A stretch of DNA of 64,000 nucleotides, from positions 1-64,000 of the forward strand of contig JAGQOW010000010.1 in assembly GCA_020427155.1 (NCBI GenBank). Reading direction: 5' to 3'. This DNA comes from Planctomycetales bacterium. Lineage in GTDB: Bacteria; Planctomycetota; Planctomycetia; Pirellulales; Lacipirellulaceae. Of this stretch, positions 53,410 through 62,741 are shown one piece after another. A program made the translations under genes and the position numbers. The first letter of the stretch is position 1. The number at the start of each line of letters is the position of its first letter. The notes beneath the pieces are model-generated. The model did no database searches. It saw only the letters and a list, made by a program, of their open reading frames with translations, and was not told the origin of the DNA.

Positions 53410-54900
53410 TCAAGCGACGAGGGCGTCGATGACGTGCGATTCTCGTGTAATGTTGGTCAGCCGCAAGTCGACGCCCTGGTAGGGGTAAGTGAGCTTCAGA
53501 TGGTTGATGCCGAACTGGCGCAGCATGGTGGCCTGCAGGTCGTTGATGTGAACCGGGTCGCGCACCGGGCTCCAGCCGATCTCGTCGGTTTCGCCGTAGG
53601 TGTAGCCGCCCCGGAAGCCGCCGCCGGCCAGGAACATCGAGAAGGCGTAGGGATGGTGGTCGCGACCGCTGACGTCGCGGTCGCCAGGCCGGTTTTCTCC
53701 TAGCGGCGTACGGCCGAACTCGCCGCCGCACACGACCAGTGTTTCTTCCAGGAGTCCGCGCTGCTTGAGGTCTTTGATCAGCGCTGCGATGGGCTGATCG
53801 ATCATGGTGGCGTTGTATCGAAGCCCCTGGTTGAGATCGCTGTGGTGATCCCAGGAGGCAAAGATAATGTTGATAAATCTGACGCCGCTCTCGACCATCC
53901 GACGGGCGAGCAGGCAGTTGGTGGCGAACGATTTGAATTGTTCTCCGCTGCCGGTGCGATTGCCGCGCTCCTCGGGTTCGGGCCGATTGACGCCGTATTC
54001 ATCGAGAGTGCGTTTGGTTTCGGTCGAGAGGTCGGTTAGCGCGGGTGCTTCGGTTTGCATGCGAAACGCCATTTCGTAGTTGGCGATACGGCTGGCGATC
54101 TCGGGGTCGTGGACTTGCTCGTAACGTCGTTGGTTAAGCTCGCGGAGCACATCGAGCCCTTTGCGTTGCAGGGCAGGGGGCAGACCGGCGGGATTTTCGA
54201 GATCAAGGATAGGCGGCCCCTGGTTTCTCAGCAGCACGCCGGCATGGACCGACGGCAGGTAGCCGCTGCTCCAAAGCGTCGCTCCGCCACTGGAACCGCG
54301 TCCGGAAGTAAGGACGACATAGCTGGGCAGGTTTTGATTACCGGTGCCGAGCCCATAAGAGAGCCACGAGCCCATGGCCGGCAGGCCGAATCTTGCCTGG
54401 CCGCATTGCATCATCAATTGGCCGGGGTGGTGGTTGAACTGGTCGGTGTGCATGGTGTTGATCATGCAGATGTCGTCGGCACAGCTGGCGATATGGGGGA
54501 CGAGATCCGAAAACCACATGCCGCTTTGACCGTGCTGGGTGAATCTCCGGCTGGGGGCCATCAGCGTGGCAGTGTCTTTTTGAATAAACGCAAAGCGAAC
54601 GCCCTCGGAGAGCGACTCGGGCATTTTCTGGCCGTCGAGTTTCTGCAACTCGGGCCGGTAGTTGAAGAGATCAAGTTGCGAGGGTGCGCCGGCAAGGAAA
54701 ATGAAGATGCAGCTCTTGGCTTTGGCAGGGAAATGTCCGGCCTTGCTGGCGAGCGGGTTGACCGCTGCCCCGGCAGCGAGGGTTTGTCGGCCAGCGGCGA
54801 AAGCGCCTTGTTGGTCGAGCAGCGAAGTAAGAGCCACGCCGCCAAGTCCGCTGGCGGCTGTGGTGAAGAACTCTCGGCGGGTGAAGTCGGAAGTATTCAT
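53410..54900 (-). CDS. DUF1501 protein (exported, sulfatase-like fold)
   Basis: A 496-residue protein. The Tat signal (DFTRREFFTTAASGLGGVAL) is followed by DUF1501 blocks: CIFIFLAGAPSQLDLFNYRP, HTDQFNHHPGQLMMQCGQ, VCGGEFGRTPLGENR, GRDHHPYAFSMFLAGGG. It is a second pair member here: the partner PSCyt1/DUF1549/DUF1553 gene ends at 54981, 80 bases upstream. The function is unknown, though the fold recalls alkaline phosphatase-like hydrolases. The gene lies downstream of tRNA-Gln on the same strand orientation but with no sign of integration. Confidence 0.92.
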   Translation of the reverse strand: MNTSDFTRREFFTTAASGLGGVALTSLLDQQGAFAAGRQTLAAGAAVNPLASKAGHFPAKAKSCIFIFLAGAPSQLDLFNYRPELQKLDGQKMPESLSEGVRFAFIQKDTATLMAPSRRFTQHGQSGMWFSDLVPHIASCADDICMINTMHTDQFNHHPGQLMMQCGQARFGLPAMGSWLSYGLGTGNQNLPSYVVLTSGRGSSGGATLWSSGYLPSVHAGVLLRNQGPPILDLENPAGLPPALQRKGLDVLRELNQRRYEQVHDPEIASRIANYEMAFRMQTEAPALTDLSTETKRTLDEYGVNRPEPEERGNRTGSGEQFKSFATNCLLARRMVESGVRFINIIFASWDHHSDLNQGLRYNATMIDQPIAALIKDLKQRGLLEETLVVCGGEFGRTPLGENRPGDRDVSGRDHHPYAFSMFLAGGGFRGGYTYGETDEIGWSPVRDPVHINDLQATMLRQFGINHLKLTYPYQGVDLRLTNITRESHVIDALVA

Positions 54901-54980
54901 GGGAACGAGCTGTCAGGCTCTAGGCTGGAGGAAGTCAGGGAGTATCCAGGTTCGAAACTTCTGTGTTATAGGTGCGTGAT

Positions 54981-57323
54981 TTACTCGCGGGTAAAAAACT
55001 CGTCGAGGTTCAAAATGACCCGCGTGGTTGCTACCCAGGCGGCGTTTTCTGGAGCCGCTACATTGACGGCCGGATGGTTGCCCACAAGCTTGGCGGCTTC
55101 GTCTGAATGGGCTTTGTAATAATTGCGGGCATCTTGCAGCAAGCTCTGCAGCAAGTGGGCCTCGTCTGGTTGGGGCTCGCGACCGAGGGCCACGAGGTAG
55201 GCCTGCCGGATACGAGCGTGATCGGGGAGTCCGCTGGCCAGGCTGAGATCGAGAAGTCGGTGCGCAAAGCCTTGGGCTGCTTCGTGAAAGACTTCGTTCT
55301 GCAGCGTTGCGAGGGCTTGCAAGGCGTTGTTCGAGCGGTCGCGTTGGGATTTCGAACTACTTGAATCGGGGCAGTCGAACGTAGACAGGTTGGGATCGAT
55401 TGCCGTGCGACGGAAGAAGGTGTAAAGGCCGCGGCGATAGCGGCTTTCTCCTTCGGAGACTTTGTAGTTATTTGAATTGGCGTAAGTTTGTTGGGCGATA
55501 ATGGCGGGCAGTGGCGGGAAGACGCAGGGGCCGCCCAACTTTCTGCTGAGCAAGTCGGAGGTCTGGAGGGCGATGTCTCTGAGGATTTCTGCTTCGACGC
55601 GGAAGCGATTTTGCCGCGCGAGCAATTCGTTCTCCGGATCGACGCCGAGCAACTCGGGCCGTACAGCCGAAGATTGTTGATAGGTTGCCGAGTTGACGAT
55701 CAGGCGGATGAGTTCCTTGCGACTCCACTTGGCCTCGTGAACGAACCAATGCGCCAGCCAATCGAGTAGTTCGACGTTGCTGGCAGTCATGCCGCGCGCG
55801 CCGAAGTCGCCAGGAGTGGCGACAAGCGGGTTGCCGAAGAGATGCATCCAGGTCTTGTTCACGGTGACCCGGGCCACGAGCGGATTGTCAGGACTGGTGA
55901 GCCAGTAGGCCAGGTCCAAGCGATCGGGAATCTCGCCGCGCGGCTGAATGGGAGGCCATATAGCAGGGGCTTGGGGAGTCAGCGCGCCGTCGTCAATTCT
56001 AGGGCGGAGAAAATCGCCGCGTTGGAGAATGTAGGTGGCACGACGGTTGTCGGTGCGTTCGTGCAGGTAGCGCACAAAGCCGTTGCTGTTGTCGAAGTTC
56101 CGCAGTTTTGACAAGCGGCTTTGCACTTCGTTGCTGAGGTTTTTGTCGTTGACTTGCTTGTTGAGCAGATCGGCAAGTTCGGCGATTTGCTTGTTGCGAT
56201 CTTGGAGATGTTTTTCTGCCTCTTCAGGCACCTTGTCGAGGAAGTCGGCCGCCAGGTCGGCGTTGTTGAAGAAAGCGACCAGGGAATAGAACTCGCGTTG
56301 GCTAATCGAGTCGTAGGGATGGTCGTGGCACTGACAGCAACCGACGGTAGTCGCCAGCCAGACGGCGCCGATGGTGCTCATCCGATCGATGATGCGCTTG
56401 GTGCGATCTTCTTCTGCATCGACGCCGCCTTCCAGATTGTATTGGGTCTGCAGATGAAACTTGGTAGCGATGAGATCGGCGTTGGTGGGTTCGGGCAAGA
56501 GGTCGCCGGCGATCTGCTTGACGGTAAACTGATCGAAGGGCATATCGTCGTTGAGCGATTGGACGACCCAATCTCGAAAGAGGAAAGCGTCGTTTTTGGG
56601 CGAATCTTTTTCGTATCCCTCGGAGTCGGCGTAGCGGGCTTCGTCGAGCCAATGGCGAGCCCAGCGTTCGCCAAAGTGAGGCGAAGCGAGTAGCCGATCG
56701 ACCAAAGCCGAGTATGCATCGGGTGATGAATCGCTGACAAAGGAATCGACCTCGACGACGGTGGGCAGGAGCCCCGTCAAATCGAGAGAAAGACGGCGAA
56801 TGAGCGTCCGACGGTCGGCCGACGGCGCGGGAGATATTTCTAGTTCCTCCAATCGCTGGCGGACGTAGTGGTCGATAGAGGGCGATTGCCCTTCCTCGGC
56901 TTGTTGAAGCGGCGCATAAGACCAATGCTTGGGCCAGGGGACTCCTTGATCGATCCAGGCTTTGACGGCCTCGATCTCATCGGGGCCGAGCGGCTCTTCG
57001 GGAGGCATGCGCTCTTCAGGATCGTCGGAAGTGATCCGTTCGATCAAAGTTCCAGCCGTCGAATCGCCGACCACAAGCGCCGGTTCGCCGTACTCGGTGG
57101 GCGAGAGGAGCAGCTCGCGGCTGAGGACGCTAAAGCCGGCGTTTTTCTTCACTCCGCCATGACAAGCGATGCACTTTTGGAGGACCGGTTGAATCTCCAA
57201 GTGAAAGTCGACCGGTCGGCGAGTTTCAGAAGTTTCGGCTCGGGCAACCCAGGCAGGGAGCGCCGAGACCAAGAGGAGTGCAGGGAGCAGCTTTCGAAAG
57301 ACCACAATCGACCGACGGTACAT
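54981..57323 (-). CDS. PSCyt1-DUF1549-DUF1553 (PSD1) protein, exported
   Basis: A 780-residue exported protein. Signal peptide (VVFRKLLPALLLVSALPAWV) then PSCyt1 with KCIACHGGVKKNAG (CxxCH). DUF1549 follows ([20 protein letters not shown]), with a second CxxCH in VGCCQCHDHPYDS. DUF1553 is seen in VTVNKTWMHLFGNPLVATPG, WSRKELIRLIVNSATYQQSS and RRGLYTFFRRTAIDPN. It is shorter than its paralogue at 31467 because the middle beta region is absent. Expected to carry haem and to work with the DUF1501 protein encoded next. ATG 57323 has gagg 9 bases upstream. Confidence 0.92.
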   Translation of the reverse strand: MYRRSIVVFRKLLPALLLVSALPAWVARAETSETRRPVDFHLEIQPVLQKCIACHGGVKKNAGFSVLSRELLLSPTEYGEPALVVGDSTAGTLIERITSDDPEERMPPEEPLGPDEIEAVKAWIDQGVPWPKHWSYAPLQQAEEGQSPSIDHYVRQRLEELEISPAPSADRRTLIRRLSLDLTGLLPTVVEVDSFVSDSSPDAYSALVDRLLASPHFGERWARHWLDEARYADSEGYEKDSPKNDAFLFRDWVVQSLNDDMPFDQFTVKQIAGDLLPEPTNADLIATKFHLQTQYNLEGGVDAEEDRTKRIIDRMSTIGAVWLATTVGCCQCHDHPYDSISQREFYSLVAFFNNADLAADFLDKVPEEAEKHLQDRNKQIAELADLLNKQVNDKNLSNEVQSRLSKLRNFDNSNGFVRYLHERTDNRRATYILQRGDFLRPRIDDGALTPQAPAIWPPIQPRGEIPDRLDLAYWLTSPDNPLVARVTVNKTWMHLFGNPLVATPGDFGARGMTASNVELLDWLAHWFVHEAKWSRKELIRLIVNSATYQQSSAVRPELLGVDPENELLARQNRFRVEAEILRDIALQTSDLLSRKLGGPCVFPPLPAIIAQQTYANSNNYKVSEGESRYRRGLYTFFRRTAIDPNLSTFDCPDSSSSKSQRDRSNNALQALATLQNEVFHEAAQGFAHRLLDLSLASGLPDHARIRQAYLVALGREPQPDEAHLLQSLLQDARNYYKAHSDEAAKLVGNHPAVNVAAPENAAWVATTRVILNLDEFFTRE

Positions 57324-57724
57324 GAAGAACCCTCGACAATCTGTTAGGTGGGCTAGTGTGGGTACCGCCAGAAAATCGACTTGACTCTGCAGGCGGAGCT
57401 TAGCGGCAGGGCTCGCGGGGTGCCTTCCAGTGTAACATCCTGGCGGAGGCTTTGCATCATTTGGGGGCAATTGGCGAGAATGAGCTGCGGAACGGACTGC
57501 AAGTTTGTTCCTCTGGCCGGAGGACGTGATTGAGACGCAGCTAAGCCGTCTTGGCGGCCCATTTTGCCTGCCAAGGTGTGGCGCAGCCATTTCAGGCTTA
57601 GTTGACGGTGCTGCCGATCAGGCGCTAGAATTGGCGGTTTCGGCAGTCGGCATCGGTGCGATGTGCGTCTGGCGGTTTATCGAGGGCAATGCCTTCATCT
57701 AGACATGTGTTCGGACAGCACTTC
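57324..57724. other. Divergent intergenic region
   Basis: About 400 bases between the PSD1 gene (minus) and the phosphatase gene (plus). It must hold the promoters for both, but I cannot place convincing -35/-10 pairs. No RNA gene or repeat was recognised. Confidence 0.4.
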
Positions 57725-59410
57725 ATGGCCAAGTTGAGAATCCTTGAAGGTAGCGAACAGGGCCGAGAGTTTGACCTTGAGGGTCAGCGGTGGGTAGTGG
57801 GCCGCAGTCCTGAGTGTGATGTGGTGATCGACGTCGCAGCAGTGAGCCGCCGGCACGTGATTGTGACCAAGGAATCGGGCCAGTTCTTTGTGCAAGACCT
57901 GGGAAGTCGTAACGGTACCTACATCAACAACCAGCGGGTCGCCGAACGTGCGCCGATCAAGGACGGCGATCGGATGTTGATCTGTGACGTTCTATTTGAG
58001 TTTTGCCATCCCGTGGAAACTGCCGGGCCTGATAGTGCGGGCCGCGGGGTACCATCGCTGTTGAGGCCGCAGGAAGATCACTGGGAAACTGGCGACAGTA
58101 GTTCGACCGTCATGGCCACGATCGACGTGGGCAAGGCGGGGACGGTTTCCTGGAAGCTTTCGGCCAAGCCCGAGGCTCAGATCGAGGCGATGGTCGAGAT
58201 CTCCAACAATTTGGGCAACACGCTTTCGTTGCAGGAAATATTGCCGAAGCTTCTCGATAGTTTGTTCAAGATCTTCGTGCAGGCGGATCGCGGGTTTGTC
58301 GTGATGCGTCCGCGTCCGGATGCGCCGTTGGTGCCGGTAGCTTCCAAGGCCAGGCGGCCCAACGACGAAGCCAACATGCGGATCAGTCGTACGATTGTCG
58401 AACAGGCCATGGAATCGAAGCTGGCCATACTGTCGGCCGATGCCAGTTCGGACGAACGATTCAACATGGCCGAGAGCATCACTGACTTTCAGATACGCTC
58501 GCTGATATGTGCGCCGTTGATTTCGAATAACGGCGAGCCGCTGGGCGTATTGCAGATCGATACGCGCGACCATCTGAGCCGGTTTACCGATCAAGATTTG
58601 CACATGCTGGCCGGTGTGGCGAGCCAGGCATCGATTGCGATCGACAATGCCAAGATGCATGAAGAGGCCATCAAGCAGCGGGCATTGCAGCGGGATTTGG
58701 AAGTTGCCAGCCAGATGCAGCACGCGCTGCTGCCGGCGAGTTCGCCGGACTTGCCGGATTATCATTTCTTCGAGTTTTACGAAGCCGCTCATCTGGTGGG
58801 GGGCGACTATTACGATTATGTCTTGCTCTCGAAGGGACGATTCGCGGTGATCGTGGGCGACGTTGCGGGGAAAGGAGTTTCGGCCGCAATTCTGATGGCC
58901 AAGCTATCGAGCGACGTCCGGTTCTGGCTTGCCCGTGAATCGGATACTGCGAAGGCGATGGGGAATATCAATGCAGCGTTTTCGCGGCACGACTGGGATG
59001 ATCGCTTCGTGACGATGGTGGTAGCGGTGGTCGACCCCGCGGATCATATGCTGACGTTGGTGAACGCCGGCCACATGCCGCCGCTGTTGCGCAATGCGGC
59101 CGGCGAAGTGATGGAGATTGGCGGCGAAGAAGCCGGCCTACCGATCGGAGTCTTGGACGATTATCAATACGAAGCCTACACCCATCCGTTAGAGCCTGGC
59201 GATTTTATCACGGTGTTTACCGATGGCTTTAGCGAGGCGATGAATTCGAAGCGCGAGTTGTATGGTCTTGAGCGGCTGATCGAGGTGGTCGGTCACAAAG
59301 AGGTCGGCTTTGAAGATTTGAGCCAGCATGTGCTCGACGATGTACGCAAGTTTGCTGGCGACTTCCCCCAAAGCGACGATATGTGCCTGGTCTGCTTTGG
59401 CAGAAAGTAG
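57725..59410 (+). CDS. FHA-GAF-PP2C serine phosphatase (RsbU-like)
   Basis: A 561-residue signalling protein. The FHA domain (1-95) shows GRSPECDVVID, SRRH and SRNGTYINNQ, which bind phosphothreonine. A GAF domain (about 155-325) follows (LQIDTRDHLSRFTDQDLHML). The C-terminal PP2C/SpoIIE domain has VGGDYYDY, VGDVAGKGVSAAILMAKL, NAGHMPPLL and FTDGFSEAMNSK. It probably dephosphorylates an anti-sigma or antagonist protein in response to a Ser/Thr kinase. ATG 57725 is chosen because the FHA domain begins within a few residues; no strong ribosome site is seen. No kinase or antagonist gene is beside it. Confidence 0.92.
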   Translation: MAKLRILEGSEQGREFDLEGQRWVVGRSPECDVVIDVAAVSRRHVIVTKESGQFFVQDLGSRNGTYINNQRVAERAPIKDGDRMLICDVLFEFCHPVETAGPDSAGRGVPSLLRPQEDHWETGDSSSTVMATIDVGKAGTVSWKLSAKPEAQIEAMVEISNNLGNTLSLQEILPKLLDSLFKIFVQADRGFVVMRPRPDAPLVPVASKARRPNDEANMRISRTIVEQAMESKLAILSADASSDERFNMAESITDFQIRSLICAPLISNNGEPLGVLQIDTRDHLSRFTDQDLHMLAGVASQASIAIDNAKMHEEAIKQRALQRDLEVASQMQHALLPASSPDLPDYHFFEFYEAAHLVGGDYYDYVLLSKGRFAVIVGDVAGKGVSAAILMAKLSSDVRFWLARESDTAKAMGNINAAFSRHDWDDRFVTMVVAVVDPADHMLTLVNAGHMPPLLRNAAGEVMEIGGEEAGLPIGVLDDYQYEAYTHPLEPGDFITVFTDGFSEAMNSKRELYGLERLIEVVGHKEVGFEDLSQHVLDDVRKFAGDFPQSDDMCLVCFGRK

Positions 59411-59456
59411 GCCAAAAGGCCGTCGGCCATCGATTGCTCGGGACCGCTTGATCGAG

Positions 59457-60383
59457 CTACTTCGAACGGGCGCCTAGCCTTTGGCTTAGCATCTGCATGG
59501 CGTAGAGCGAAGTGCGAGCCGTGGCGTACAGGGTTTTGCCGTCGGGCCCCCCAAAGGTCACATTGGCAGGCTGCTCGGGCAGTTCGATGGTGCCCAACAG
59601 TTCTCCCGCAGGATTTACCACCTGGATGCCAAAGCGGGTCGTCAGATAGAGGTTGCCCTGATTGTCGATCGTGACGCCATCGCAGCCTCCTGCCTTTTCA
59701 CCCTCGGCAGTAGTAACCGTATAGAAGTCCTCGCCGGAGCCGATTTGACCAGGCTTATCAACGGCGTACTTGCGCATGGTAGATTCGCCCGAGGGAAACA
59801 CATACAGCGTATGCTCGTCGGGGGCGAGCATAATGCCATTGGGGGCAATGAGATCGTCGATGAGTCGAGTCACGGTTCCGTCTGCTGCAAGATAGTAAAC
59901 GCAAGTCTTGCCCTGAGGGAGCGGTTCTGGCGCGCGGTAGTGGGGGTCGGTAAAGTAGATTCCGCCCAGTCGGTCGATGATGAGATCGTTGGGAGCATTG
60001 AATCGCTTGCCCTGGTAGCCGTCGGCCAAGATGCGTCGCGTTTTGGTTTTCACATTCCACGCGGCCAGCTGACCTTCCATTTCGCAGGCCACGAGTTCGC
60101 CGGCGGCGTTGAACATCAAGCCGTTGGAGTGTCTTGATTGGTCGGTAAACACGGAAAGGTTCCCCTCGGAATCAAGCAGGTGGATTCGGGCGTTGGGGAT
60201 ATCGCTGAAGTAGAGATTCCCTTGGCCGTCGTAAGCGGGACCTTCGGTGAAAGCAAAGTCGGTGTGCAAACGCAAGATTTCGCCGCTGGGGCCAACCCCT
60301 GGAACTGTCTCAGCCGCTGAGACGAAACCGGCAAGTGAAGTTGCCAGCAGAAAAACGAGGCACAACCAACTGAAACGAGGCAT
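59457..60383 (-). CDS. SMP-30/gluconolactonase/LRE-like protein, exported
   Basis: A 308-residue six-bladed propeller protein with a signal peptide (FSWLCLVFLLATSLAGFVSA). FAFTEGPAYDGQGNLYFSDI carries the first metal-site Glu; RFNAPNDLIIDRLGGIYFTD has the metal-binding Asn and Asp; IAPNGIMLAPDEHTLYV and CDGVTIDNQGNLYLTT complete the pattern. Homologues hydrolyse sugar lactones with a divalent metal. Export suggests periplasmic lactone hydrolysis, possibly after a sugar dehydrogenase. It is convergent with the phosphatase gene. Confidence 0.88.
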   Translation of the reverse strand: MPRFSWLCLVFLLATSLAGFVSAAETVPGVGPSGEILRLHTDFAFTEGPAYDGQGNLYFSDIPNARIHLLDSEGNLSVFTDQSRHSNGLMFNAAGELVACEMEGQLAAWNVKTKTRRILADGYQGKRFNAPNDLIIDRLGGIYFTDPHYRAPEPLPQGKTCVYYLAADGTVTRLIDDLIAPNGIMLAPDEHTLYVFPSGESTMRKYAVDKPGQIGSGEDFYTVTTAEGEKAGGCDGVTIDNQGNLYLTTRFGIQVVNPAGELLGTIELPEQPANVTFGGPDGKTLYATARTSLYAMQMLSQRLGARSK

Positions 60384-60606
60384 GATCTTGCTCCTGCACG
60401 GCTCGGGGAGAACGGGCTAGTGGCTGTGGCAGTATTGGGGCCGCACTCGATCGGAGAAACCCAACTACGTTCAGTCAGCAGGGCCAGTCAGGCGTTCACT
60501 GCGCATCCGAAGGCACACCATACAACCATCGCTCAGATTGAGTGTAGCGGTGCGAGGCGCGAAGAGCAAAGCGCCAAGTAGAAAGGGGGTGTCGCGGGCC
60601 AGGCAG

Positions 60607-60834
60607 CTATCGCCAGCTCACTTGCAGTTGGTTTTCGACCAACTCGACCCCGTCGACCCGACGGACCAGTTCCTGGGCCATTTGTTTCTGATAAAAGGAA
60701 CCCACGGTCCCTTCGAGACGCACCCGGCCGGCAAAAGTCTTAAATTGGATTCGCTTCTGACTAATGTAGGGGCTCCGATTCAAGGCACATTGAACTTGTT
60801 CTTGAAGAGGATTGGCCGTAAGTGTTGCTTCCAT
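60607..60834 (-). CDS. BON-domain protein
   Basis: A 75-residue protein consisting almost only of one BON domain: LQEQVQCALNRSPYISQKRI, GRVRLEGTVGSFYQKQMAQE and VELVENQLQVSW follow the alpha-beta pattern with the conserved central Gly. BON domains are thought to bind membranes or small ligands. There is no signal peptide at ATG 60834; a start at 60945 would add 37 residues without domain similarity. Stands alone between the lactonase and serA genes. Confidence 0.75.
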   Translation of the reverse strand: MEATLTANPLQEQVQCALNRSPYISQKRIQFKTFAGRVRLEGTVGSFYQKQMAQELVRRVDGVELVENQLQVSWR

Positions 60835-61064
60835 GATGCGGTGTCTCGTTGGCGTTAGAGGGAGGGTGACGGGAAAGGGGGCCAACTCTACAGAAGTTTT
60901 CTGCCTGAGAGAATATCGGTTATGAATTGACAAACGTTGGAACAAGGGTGGGTTTCCGATCAGGAAAAAGCCGAAAACTCGGCCGGTCGTACGGAGTCTG
61001 CCGATTGCATGCCGCCCCCGCAGGGGAACGAACCGGGCGAGTACGAGCGATACGTCGAGAGGAC

Positions 61065-62687
61065 TTACAACCAGGGGGGAAGTTCGCCGGCCTTGGGCAG
61101 GTGGATGACTTTGGCACTGCTGATCGAACTGAGCTGGCGGACGTCGGCTAAGGCCGCTTCAGACGGCTCAGCGTCGAGATTCAGGACGCCGACCGCGTTT
61201 CCACCGGGCTGATCACTAGCCCGGCCTACAGCCATTTGGCCAATGTTCACGCCGTGCTTGCCGAAGACGGTTCCTACGCCGCCGATGATGCCGGGCACAT
61301 CCTTGTGGGTGAAGACCAGCAGGCAGCCGTCCAAATAGGCTTCTAGGCGATAGCCGTCGAGGGCGACGAGCCTTGGCATCGACTGTCCGAACACGGTGCC
61401 AGTAATCTGATGTTTTGACTCGTCGGTTGTTACTTCGGCGGTCATGGACGAGCGAAAAGCGCCCATTTCGGCGCTGGATTCGGTCGAGAGATCAATACCA
61501 CGCTCGCGCAACATCAGTTCGGCATTGACCAGGTTGACTTCTTCGTCGAGGGCATTCTGGAGCAGGCCGGCGGCGAAGGCGGAACTGAGCACCTTGGTGT
61601 CTCGGGCGGTAATTTCGCCACGATACTGGAGCCGGCAGGACTTGGCGCCGCTGGTCTGGAGGCCGGCCATCAACATGCCCAATCGGTAGGCCACGTCGAG
61701 ATAGCCGCGCAAGGATTCGAGGGTTTTGGGGTCGATCGGGGCGACATTGACAGCGTGGCGAATGGTGCCATTGGTGAGAAAATCGGTCAGCAAGGCGACG
61801 GCTTCGACGGCGACTTGAGTTTGTGCTTCTTCTGTGCTCGCTCCCAAGTGGGGGGTGCAGAGGACTCCTGGCAAGCCGAAAAGGGGGCTGTCGGTGCAGG
61901 GCTCCTCTTCATAAACGTCGAGGGCGACGCCAGCAAGCTTGCCAGATTGCAGGCCCTGCACCAAGGCGGCCTCATTGTAAATTCCGCCCCGCGCACAGTT
62001 TACCAGTCGGACGCCTGGCTTCATGAGTTCGATTTGAGGAACGTCGATCAGATTGCGGGTAGCGTCTGTGAGCGGGGTATGAACAGTAAGGTAGTCAATC
62101 TGGGGGAGCATTTCGTCCACCGTGTTGAACGGTTCGATGCCTAACTCGCGTGCGCGTTCTTTCGACATAAAGGGATCGTAACCGAGGACTTTCATTTCGA
62201 AGGCGAGTGCCCGTTCGGCTACGGCCAGGCCGATGCGTCCGAGGCCCACGACGCCGAGTGTTTTTCCAGCGACCTGCGAGCCCATATATTTTTTGCGGTC
62301 CCAGCGGCCTTCGAGAAGGCTCTGGTAAGCGGAAGCGACGTTGCGCGACATCGCCAGCATGAGTGTAATAGCGTGCTCGGCTGTACTAAGCGTATTGCCA
62401 GCAGGGGTGTTCATGACGACGATGCCGGCCCTCGTCGCGGCGGGTTTGTCGATGTTGTCGGTGCCAACTCCGGCACGGACGACAGCTTTCAATCGGCGGT
62501 TCCCTTCGAGAACGTCCGGCGTAAGTTTGACGCCGCTGCGGCAGATAGCTCCATCGAATTGATTGAGCGCATCGCGTAGCTCGTCGCCTTTCAACCCGGT
62601 GCGAACCTCGTATTCGATGCCGGCAGCCGATGCCAACAGGTCGAGCCCTTCTTGAGCTAAATCGTCGAGAACAATTACTTTTGCCAT
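61065..62687 (-). CDS. serA: D-3-phosphoglycerate dehydrogenase
   Basis: A 540-residue type-1 enzyme. The NAD-binding motif is GLGRIGLAVA, and substrate or catalytic residues lie in CARGGIYNEAALVQ (Arg), the Glu of the following strand, and TPHLGASTEEAQ (His). An intervening domain and a C-terminal ACT domain (VFTHKDVPGIIGGVGTVFG) make up the last 220 residues. It oxidises 3-phosphoglycerate in the first step of serine biosynthesis and is often inhibited by serine through the ACT domain. It follows serC by 54 bases, so both steps are in one operon. Confidence 0.96.
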   Translation of the reverse strand: MAKVIVLDDLAQEGLDLLASAAGIEYEVRTGLKGDELRDALNQFDGAICRSGVKLTPDVLEGNRRLKAVVRAGVGTDNIDKPAATRAGIVVMNTPAGNTLSTAEHAITLMLAMSRNVASAYQSLLEGRWDRKKYMGSQVAGKTLGVVGLGRIGLAVAERALAFEMKVLGYDPFMSKERARELGIEPFNTVDEMLPQIDYLTVHTPLTDATRNLIDVPQIELMKPGVRLVNCARGGIYNEAALVQGLQSGKLAGVALDVYEEEPCTDSPLFGLPGVLCTPHLGASTEEAQTQVAVEAVALLTDFLTNGTIRHAVNVAPIDPKTLESLRGYLDVAYRLGMLMAGLQTSGAKSCRLQYRGEITARDTKVLSSAFAAGLLQNALDEEVNLVNAELMLRERGIDLSTESSAEMGAFRSSMTAEVTTDESKHQITGTVFGQSMPRLVALDGYRLEAYLDGCLLVFTHKDVPGIIGGVGTVFGKHGVNIGQMAVGRASDQPGGNAVGVLNLDAEPSEAALADVRQLSSISSAKVIHLPKAGELPPWL

Positions 62688-62741
62688 GGTGCTATAAAAG
62701 GTAATGTTGGAAATCGTCGGGCAAAGTTCAGGGGCGGCAGG